Shown here: one piece after another, positions 57,462 to 64,000 of the stretch | Layout of the letters: the number at the start of each line of letters is the position of its first letter | How positions within the stretch are numbered: the first letter of the stretch is position 1 | Assembly: GCF_001632365.1 (NCBI RefSeq) | Contig: NW_024468520.1 | Span: 451,863 to 515,862 of the forward strand | Source: Laetiporus sulphureus 93-53 | Lineage: Eukaryota > Basidiomycota > Agaricomycetes > Polyporales > Laetiporaceae | Length of the DNA stretch: 64,000 nt | Direction: 5' to 3' | Translations under genes and position numbers: made by a program | Notes under the pieces: generated by a model | What the model was told of the DNA's origin: nothing | What the model saw: only the letters and a program-made list of their open reading frames with translations | Databases searched by the model: none

Positions 57462-58320
57462 CCTTGAGTAATTGTCCTCCATCTAAACGCAGCCCATGAA
57501 AGATAATGGACGCGCGAGACAATGAGAACATACCTTGACACGGAGTCTGACCACCCCCCGCCCCAGAGCAGTACTAGCTCATCGGGGTAGTGGGTGAAGA
57601 ATGTTGGAGAGGATGGGCGGGTTTATATATGGCTGTCAGCCTCTCGCCGATCGCGATCTCGCTGCCAGACCAAGACGACGTCAGCCATACAGCCCATGCA
57701 CGATCTGCACTGACTCGTACGTATTAGAATCCTGACATAATCCTAGTACTTTGTCGCAAATAAATCGAAGAAGCCGGAGTAACATGGCTGCGAGTCGTCA
57801 CCGTCACATAAGATGAGCGTACCCGACGACGACTCTCATTTTCCCCGCGAAAGGTAGTTGATTCACAGCGATTCACAGGACCCAAATTGACTGATCCCAA
57901 TATGAAGAGGAGGGAATCAAGACCGGCCGAGATTCGATGGGACCGCCACTCGGATGAAGTATGCGTTGTCTGAGTCCTCCGTAATCAGGAAAGCTATGTC
58001 GCCGTGGTTATAGAAATAGTGAGAAGCCATTTATACATGCGTTACCACATTGGACGGCTCATCTCGACCCATAGTGCCCGTGCACCTTGAGTAGTCATCC
58101 TCGGCTTAGCCCAGAATGACGATGGACGAAGAGATGATGACGAGAGAATACCTTAACGCGGAGATTGACCACCCCCGCCCCCAAGAACAGTGCTATCTCG
58201 TCAAGCTGGAGGCTGAAGAGCGTTGGCGGAATGGACGAGTTCATATTTGTGGCTTAATCCGCTGTCGACCTCTTGTCCGCGATCTCACCGCCAGCCTGAA
58301 CTGGAGCAACGTCAGTCGCA
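57462..58320. repeat. Duplicated segment pair flanking an F-box relic
   Basis: Two segments, about 57462-57720 and 58087-58320, align by eye (CCTTGAGTA..TCCTC; ATACCTTRACRCGGAGWYTGACCACCCC; CGCGATCTC). On the minus strand the right copy contains an ATG-initiated stretch (IPPTLFSLQLDEIALFLGAG) before a GTATTC donor. The left copy has lost that frame. The origin is unknown. Confidence 0.55.
57890..58010 (-). pseudogene. Relic of an F-box paralogue tail exon
   Basis: On the minus strand the sequence encodes LHPSGGPIESRPVLIPSSS, matching YLHPSGGPIVPQPVTLP in the last exon of paralogue B. A one-base deletion before it breaks the frame from the upstream HGDIAF-like segment, which corresponds to HGGIAL in B. 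No other exon of the family was found nearby, so only a fragment remains. Confidence 0.5.
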
Positions 58321-58874
58321 GCTGCCAACCTACACGTCCTATCCGAATTTCGCATGACAACGGTACCACACGGTGTCAGCGTGACTATCAACACAAACGG
58401 ACCATATCACGCTAGGCTCTTACCTGACCCGTGGATTCCATGGTCATGTTGGTCTTGTTCCGTGACACGCTGGAGATAAATTATGACGCGAAAAGCCGTC
58501 CTGCAGGTTCTCATGAGTCCGCTGCACGATACGGGCTGGTGAAACAATATCCAGTGCCTATCATGGTGCCAGACAAGCAACTGCTCAAATTCTTGGCGCT
58601 CCATCTGTTAGTCATTAACCTTCATCAAGCATCCCAGCACTTCTGTAAATCTAGACATTCTCCATGATGATAAGTGTTGCCGTATGGAAAATCATAATCC
58701 AGTGAGCCTCGAAGACATACGCATTTCCATTGATATCTAAGCGATATGACATTCCAAAATCAAAGCGTTCGTGCCAGAAAATCAAAATTGTGCGCCTTTG
58801 AAAGTTCCATGGTGTAACCAAAAGGTGATTGTGATGCCTGGATAGCATTAAAAGTACTGGTATCTTTGACTCGG

Positions 58875-61335
58875 TCAGGGAATTCGTCGAAATACCAGGA
58901 TTCGAAGCAAAGACGTACGAATCAATACCGTCACAGGAGGCAAGTCTAGGCTGGAGCGCCGCGCTGGATGAATATCGCTGGAACAAAGGAAGATACGAGG
59001 CACCAAGACCGATCGGAGTATAATCGGCCCGCCACTTAAATGAAGGTACACAGTTCTTGATTCTTTGTTCGAGCCATGTCTGCACGAATGATGTGAGCTA
59101 AGAGATGAAAAGTAACCAGGGTTTCTCACCGAAAATTCACGTGTCCGAGGGCATTGATCCTGGTGCCTAAGTTATCCTTGCCGGGAGGGCACAAAGAGCA
59201 GCACCAGAATGGCTTCTCTTTTGCTAGCTCGTCCAAACAATTTTCCCGTTTTGCTTCCTCGTTTCGTGCAAAACGTTTCTCATAATCTGTAGCTAATCTT
59301 ATTGCGAGTGCAGAAGCATTCATTTCACGGGAAACGAGCATTTCAAGCTACTCAGAGTTAGCACAACTTGTCACCAAGAGTAGAACAAAAACATACCGCA
59401 GCGCGCCATGTTACCACCACGACATTGCCATTAAATGAGTAGGCGAACCTTTCATCTAATTCCTCCATGTCAAGTGTAGTGGTAGTGTCCGGATCTTTAT
59501 CGCACAACCGAACCAATTCGCGGACTTCCTCGAAGTTGGGCGAAAAGTCGAGATTGGCGCATGACCATGGGGGTGGACTCGCTTGGCCATCAAGAAAAAC
59601 ATTCCATCGAACATCGGAATCCTCGGCTTCGGTGCGCAGACACAGATGGGCGAGGACGAAAGGATAATACAGTATCTGTGCACACTTTCGACACTTGTAG
59701 GAGACTACGGCCAGAGCGAGAGCATCTACACCTTGCTCACAGGAGATGGGAAGCAAGCGCTCTAGTTCACATTCAGCCGTTTCATGCCAATCCATCAAAT
59801 GGCTTGTGACTTCGTCCTTTAAGGCAAGGAACCTCTCTTCAGTAATTAAGTCCGTTGTGGGGGCCTTAACGAGCTCTTGGATTCCCGAAATGAATGGTAG
59901 ATCGTGTGGTAACAATCCGTATGCGGAGGGCGCTGTCCAAGGGGAGGTTGAGAGCAGTTGGTTAGCGATACGATCTAGCGTGTTTATCCGTGACGAAATG
60001 GTGCAGCGTCGCTCCATTCGGAGCCGCATATCCCGCTTCTCTTGCATAAAATTGTGCAGTGCGCTACGGATTTTCCTCCACCCTGCGGTACAACGGCAGA
60101 GGGATTTGGTTAGTTGACCTACGTCGATAGATTCAAGCAAGACCACATCGCACGAACCTTGATCCGTAAGCGGCCTTGGAATCCACACCAGCTCACGCAC
60201 TGGTGAGCGACGAAAGGTCCACATACCACCCAACTCATCACCCCAACCCTCCTCACGCAATCTTGACATTATGCTGTCGCGACGACACATCAGACCCGGA
60301 TAAGCGTTGATGACATGACACTCACGCTTTACAGCGTTCACGCCTGATTTCATCTAATTTCTCCGCTCGCAATTTGGTCTGATCGTACTGCCATTTTCGA
60401 CATGCCGCTGCGTGCTATATAAGCCAGATATCAGACCACGATGACGCAAAAGTGAAGACTTCGGAGTCTTGCATCTGTTAATTGTCTCGTTTTCTCTGAC
60501 TCCTTGTCGATCAGTGACTGGTATGCCTGCTCATCCTGCGACACAGCGTTCCAAGCGTCCATAAAGCCTAGAAGTTGCGGCACATGGTAGAACCTCCTGC
60601 GAGACTGACTGTACCGGATCTACGAGAGATGAGAATACAAGTAATGATGGACGTGATTGAGCGCTATACCGTAGCGAAGATCTTCGATGGGGGGACCTCT
60701 CCCACTGCTGTCGATATATCTATACTAAAATCGCGCTCATCGATGGTGCTAGTTTTTTATGATATCAGAGTGATGCATCATATGCGTCGATGAGGCATGC
60801 CTTACGTGGTTTTCCTGCATCTCTGACAGTATCGCGCAGCGAACTCCCACAGCGCCGAGTTGTTGTTGCCTTTCAAGCATTTCTGGAGGAGTCAATGAGG
60901 CATTACTACCAAACGCACACGGTGTGAAACGTACGTGACAGTGAGAAAAGAACATTAGGTTGGCATAAGCTGGTTCGCTTAGATGCTGCGGGCAGTCCGG
61001 TAGTCCATCAACCTGTGTCCGTGAAGCTCTCCAGATGAAAGCAGATCTTCGGGTCATCAGGAATGCACGTAGTGGCCTGGTAGTCCTTGCCGAATTCAGA
61101 AGGTCTTTGGGATGAAGTAGCACGAAAACCTATATGAATAACGGTGCGACTGGTCATTCAGGACCCGGAGTTTAGAATCCAAGCATGCTAATACCTCAAA
61201 CAGAATGTCATCGGGCATCTCTGGTAGATCTTTCAAGCCACCTCGCTTGCCTCGTAGTGCACGCCGAGGGACAAGCTGATGGGTAGAATTCTTGTCCATC
61301 TCGCCACTCGCTGGTGTGCCGCTGCTCGTTTTCAT
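58875..61335 (-). CDS. F-box protein, paralogue C, with CysCys tail
   Basis: Starts ATG 61335 (MKTSSGTPASGEMDK). The F-box is split by an intron between LKDLPEMPDDILFE and VFVLLHPKDLLNSARTTRPL. GLPDCPQHLSEPAYANLMFF, NNNSALWEFAARYCQRC, YHVPQLLGFMDAWNAVSQDE, HAAACRKWQYDQ, REEGWGDELG and a large exon (SPWTAPSAYGLLPHDLPF; DKDPDTTTTLDMEELDERF) follow in the same order as in B. The tail holds KPFWCCSLCPPGKDN, but the histidines differ from B, so metal binding is doubtful. The likely stop is at 58875. The last exon after NFR is only weakly supported. Probable SCF adaptor with unknown target. Confidence 0.78.
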
Positions 61336-62389
61336 CCGCTCTGACCGAAGGACAATGGTCGGGGTGCTCTAGAAGGACCAAGGAGAGAGGAGGGTCGAAA
61401 CGACGGCACGCTTACCAGGGGCGGCGATATATGAGCTGCATCGTGACCGCGGGCCACAGTGGCGTCCTGGTGCTACGCCACCACGTGTTGATGTATGCGC
61501 TTGTGGCTGAGCGCGGAGTGGGCTGTGGCGGCGTTGAGGCGCTGCTTGGATGCCTACTAGCATCGAGATATCCAACCAACTCGACCACAGTACGTGGCTC
61601 TTGTACAGCAGATTGCGATGACAGTGAGACCCACTTGTAATCCTCTCTCTCGGAATTTACTGGGCCGGATACCGCGTTGGCAGTCCGTGCCCTTCCAGCT
61701 TCCCCAGTGGTCCCATGAGAGTGCGTATGAGTGTTGTAAACGGGTGGGAAAATGGCTACCTACTAGGTACGTATTTTATCCCACCTTCTGCTGCTGTTCC
61801 CGGTGCATAACTGATCCATTCCATCTCCAGGTACCGCTTCCGACGTGTTTCACCACGGCGCAACATTTGCGCCTAGCACGCCAAGCGCGTACCCAAGCGC
61901 ATCTCTCAGGACGTAGGGGAAGACCGTGATGCTGACATTTCCATCCTCACTACAAATATAACAAGACATCTTCACACAGCAAAGCGTGATTGATGGCGGC
62001 CAGTTTTGATCCATCCGATTTAATCATACATGCGCACTCCCTTGTTCTCCAGGCACGACATAAGCACAGAAATTTCACTGACGAGCCTTGCGAGATGAGC
62101 CTGTATCTGAGAATAGCAGGATCGAACAAGTTTCTCGCACAACTCTGATGCCCTTGCTGAGGTTGCGTTGATGGTGCCGCTTCCTGCGCATCAGCGATGA
62201 CCGCAGAATCAGCCATGAGAGGGGCCGCGGTATGAAGGCTCTACCACCTGGATGGTAATACATGTCGTCTTTGTCCGGACTTGCTTTCTAAATGAAACGC
62301 CTGCAAAGGCAATATATGAATATATGAACAAAGACACGATCGATATAGTAAATGGACGGACGTCTGTGAAGGACAGTTGAACGTGAATC
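61336..62389. other. Intergenic with only short frames
   Basis: No supported gene. A minus-strand stretch around 62030-62120 (CLCRAWRTRE) faintly recalls the CRAW block of the F-box family, which would fit the relic to its right. Confidence 0.4.
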
Positions 62390-62556
62390 CGGCTTCTCAG
62401 ACAGCAGCGGAAGGTACAGACCTCAAGCAACATACCCAGCGGCATTGTTGGCATGTCGCTGGTGAGCCACATGCTGAGCTGTTGGTGCAGGCTGCACGTC
62501 TGTGCTCGGAGTCTCAGCAACCTTGGTGACGCTGAATCTCTTTCGGAAGTTGGCAT
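62390..62556 (-). pseudogene. Truncated F-box relic D
   Basis: A minus-strand frame from ATG 62556 ends with SDMPTMPLGMLLE followed by a GTCTGT donor, at the same place where paralogue A has KDMPNMPLDVLFE followed by its first intron. The expected next exon (xFxHLHPRDLLNLAR) is missing after the acceptor. The upstream residues do not match the family's basic N-terminus. A fragment is more likely than a gene. Confidence 0.4.
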
Positions 62557-63007
62557 ACGTCAAGATAGATGTTGAAAACGCGCAAGGTTAGTGTATCAAT
62601 TACAGGAGGTCAATCCGAATAATGTTCGACGTCGTGGACAAGTTGCATGATGCGCGAGGCGCCCGAGCCGACGCGTCTGTGGCGCACCAACACGTGACCT
62701 GAGCTTGAATGTACGTCTGGTGGCTCGTAGCACGTGTTGCTGTGGATGTTACCGATGAATTCGGCGGTGATTGATGATTAAGAAAATGCATTACGGCCTT
62801 CTCAGCATAGCCAAGCATCCAAACCAAACTCACAACACACAGTCGGCTGCAGCAAACTGATCCTTATCGTAGTCACACCAGAATACTTTTGAGCCCTCAG
62901 GCCCCAGCCCAAGCCGTCGCATTTTGAACGCGTTATCCAACTACATGACTACGAATACACAACAACACCTCTCATACAACGATCTCGACCGCTCCACAAA
63001 GCATCCC
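62557..63007. other. 3' flank of the repeat-peptide gene
   Basis: No supported gene. Polyadenylation signals for the minus-strand gene ending at 63008 should lie here. Confidence 0.5.
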
Positions 63008-64000
63008 TCAGTCCAGCTCATCGAGCTCGCCACGCCTGAGGAACTTGAGCACGGAGCCGACGTCAGATGCGACCTCACCGGCGACGTGACCGACCTTCTT
63101 CCAGTTGATCGCCTCGCTGTCCTCAGGGACCTCGCGCGCAACCGCGAAACGTCCATTCGGGACGACGACCCCAATTCTGGGGCGCCATGCAAGCGCCTCG
63201 CTGTCCGAGCGAGCGAGCAGCTCCTCGTTGAGGTCGCGCTTGAGGAAGCTGAGTACAGTCTTTGCGACACTGCCCCAGTTGATCGCCTCGCTGTCCTCAG
63301 GTGTGGCACGAGCCATGAGCTCGTCCTCGAAAGCACGCGCGAGCATCGGGTCCTCACGCTTGAGGAACTTTAGGACGGAGCCGACATCAGAGGCAACCTC
63401 GCCCGCAACGTGGCCGACCTTCTTCCAGTTAACTGCCTCGCTCTCCTCGGGAACCTCTCGGGCAAATTTGAACCGGTACGGAAAGTTGTCAGGGATCTTC
63501 GAGATGGGCCGGAAGTTGATAGCCTCGCTCTCTCCGCGCGCCATGAGCTCGTCCTCGAAGGAGCGTGCGAGTAAGGGATCCTCACGCTTGAGGAAGCTGA
63601 GTACGGTCTTCGCGACACTGCCCCAGTTGATCGCCTCGCTGTCCTCAGGGGTGGCACGAGCCATGAGCTCGTCCTCGAAGGCGCGCGCAAGCATCGGGTC
63701 CTCGCGCTTGAGGAACTTGAGCACGGAGCCGACATCAGAGGCGACCTCGCCCGCAACGTGACCGACCTTTTTCCAGTTGATCGCCTCGCTGGCCTCCGGG
63801 ACATCACGCGCAACCGGCCAGCGCCCGTTGGGAAGGACGACACCGATCCTGGGGTGCCACGCAATCGCCTCGCTATCGTCACGAGCGAGCAGCTCGCCGT
63901 CGAGATCGCGCTTGAGGAAGCCCAGCACGGTGCTGGCAACTTTGCCCCAGTTGATAGCCTCGCTGTTGGCAGGTACATCCCGCGCCATGAGCTCATCCTC
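63008..64000 (-). CDS. Kex2-type multi-peptide precursor, 5' part outside window
   Basis: The frame runs to the window edge. The last codons read EDELMAR, which is itself a repeat unit, so ATG 63988 is internal and the true start and any signal peptide lie beyond 64000. The visible 331 codons hold nine modules. Each begins with an acidic pro-segment ending (D/E/A/N)SEA or GESEA, followed by a core opening with aliphatic-N/A-W/F and closing with KR, RR or AR. From ATG 63988 as residue 1, class a (INWGSVAKTVLSFLKR type) is at 12-27, 120-135 and 236-251; class b (NWKKVGHVAGEVASDVGS.. to FLKR) at 70-95, 186-211 and 294-319; class c (AWRPRIGVVVPNGRF..AR) at 42-61 and 266-285; class d (INFRPISKIPDNFPYRF..AR) at 157-177. 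The order is a-c-b, a-d-b, a-c-b. Kexin would cut after KR/RR, and a dipeptidyl peptidase could trim EA. The function is unknown: surface peptides like Ustilago Rep1, antimicrobial peptides or RiPP-type signals are the options. Confidence 0.85.
   Translation of the reverse strand, partial: EDELMARDVPANSEAINWGKVASTVLGFLKRDLDGELLARDDSEAIAWHPRIGVVLPNGRWPVARDVPEASEAINWKKVGHVAGEVASDVGSVLKFLKREDPMLARAFEDELMARATPEDSEAINWGSVAKTVLSFLKREDPLLARSFEDELMARGESEAINFRPISKIPDNFPYRFKFAREVPEESEAVNWKKVGHVAGEVASDVGSVLKFLKREDPMLARAFEDELMARATPEDSEAINWGSVAKTVLSFLKRDLNEELLARSDSEALAWRPRIGVVVPNGRFAVAREVPEDSEAINWKKVGHVAGEVASDVGSVLKFLRRGELDELD

Noticed and set aside
63105..63761. Plus-strand repeat ORF (218 codons) opposite the peptide precursor
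   Set aside because: It is a mirror frame of the tandem repeats. The minus-strand frame has the coherent modules, cleavage sites and a longer open frame.
63008..64000. Mating-pheromone precursor
   Set aside because: Basidiomycete pheromones end in a CaaX box. This protein ends ELDELD and has no cysteine.

Overview
This window looks like part of a filamentous basidiomycete chromosome, most likely an agaricomycete and perhaps a polypore. The evidence is multi-exon genes with many 50-65 bp GT-AG introns, basidiomycete-type F-box families, a cytochrome-b5-tailed fumarate reductase, a bacterial-type GDP-mannose pyrophosphorylase and chromodomain Ty3/gypsy elements. The lineage below phylum is an inference. 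Nothing was run: gene models were built by reading frames, splice signals and remembered family motifs.

Region 1 (1-12048) is a retrotransposon nest. A decayed Ty1/copia pol with two in-frame TGA stops runs into an LTR interrupted by a 100-base assembly gap. A second copia-type LTR (2207-2467) has been split from its right flank by a complete, apparently very young Ty3/gypsy chromovirus (2468-12043). That element has identical 446-bp LTRs, a CAACA target duplication, gag, an overlapping pol in the -1 frame, a dUTPase domain, a chromodomain, a canonical GGGTTTT slippery heptamer and a Tf1-like self-priming signal.

Region 2 (12049-24190) holds an F-box gene, an F-box/LRR gene, an Osm1/Frd1-type fumarate reductase with a cytochrome b5 tail (one GC-AG intron), a nicotinamide riboside kinase (one 12-nt microexon) and a ManC-like mannose-1-phosphate guanylyltransferase with a coiled-coil N-terminus. 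A foldback element follows at 24.2-24.55 kb.

Region 3 (25.5-49 kb) is the gene-rich core: a PAXX/XRCC4-superfamily candidate for end joining, an amino-acid permease, an aldo-keto reductase, UCH37, MED31 (divergent from UCH37, 166 bp between start codons), an SLC35C2-like nucleotide-sugar/triose-phosphate-family transporter, a Zn2Cys6 transcription factor, a conserved low-complexity protein and the Golgi tether subunit COG5.

Region 4 (49-62.6 kb) is accessory and repeat-rich: a tandem ~580-bp duplication, long stretches without a supportable gene, two more F-box paralogues of the 12.4-kb gene, and relics of others.

Region 5 (63.0-64.0 kb, running off the window) is the most unusual locus. 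It is a repeat protein made of basic-ended, amphipathic peptide cores, each introduced by an acidic ...SEA sequence and ending in KR, RR or AR. The cores are arranged in a repeating three-peptide order. It looks like a precursor cut by kexin and dipeptidyl aminopeptidase into several different secreted peptides.
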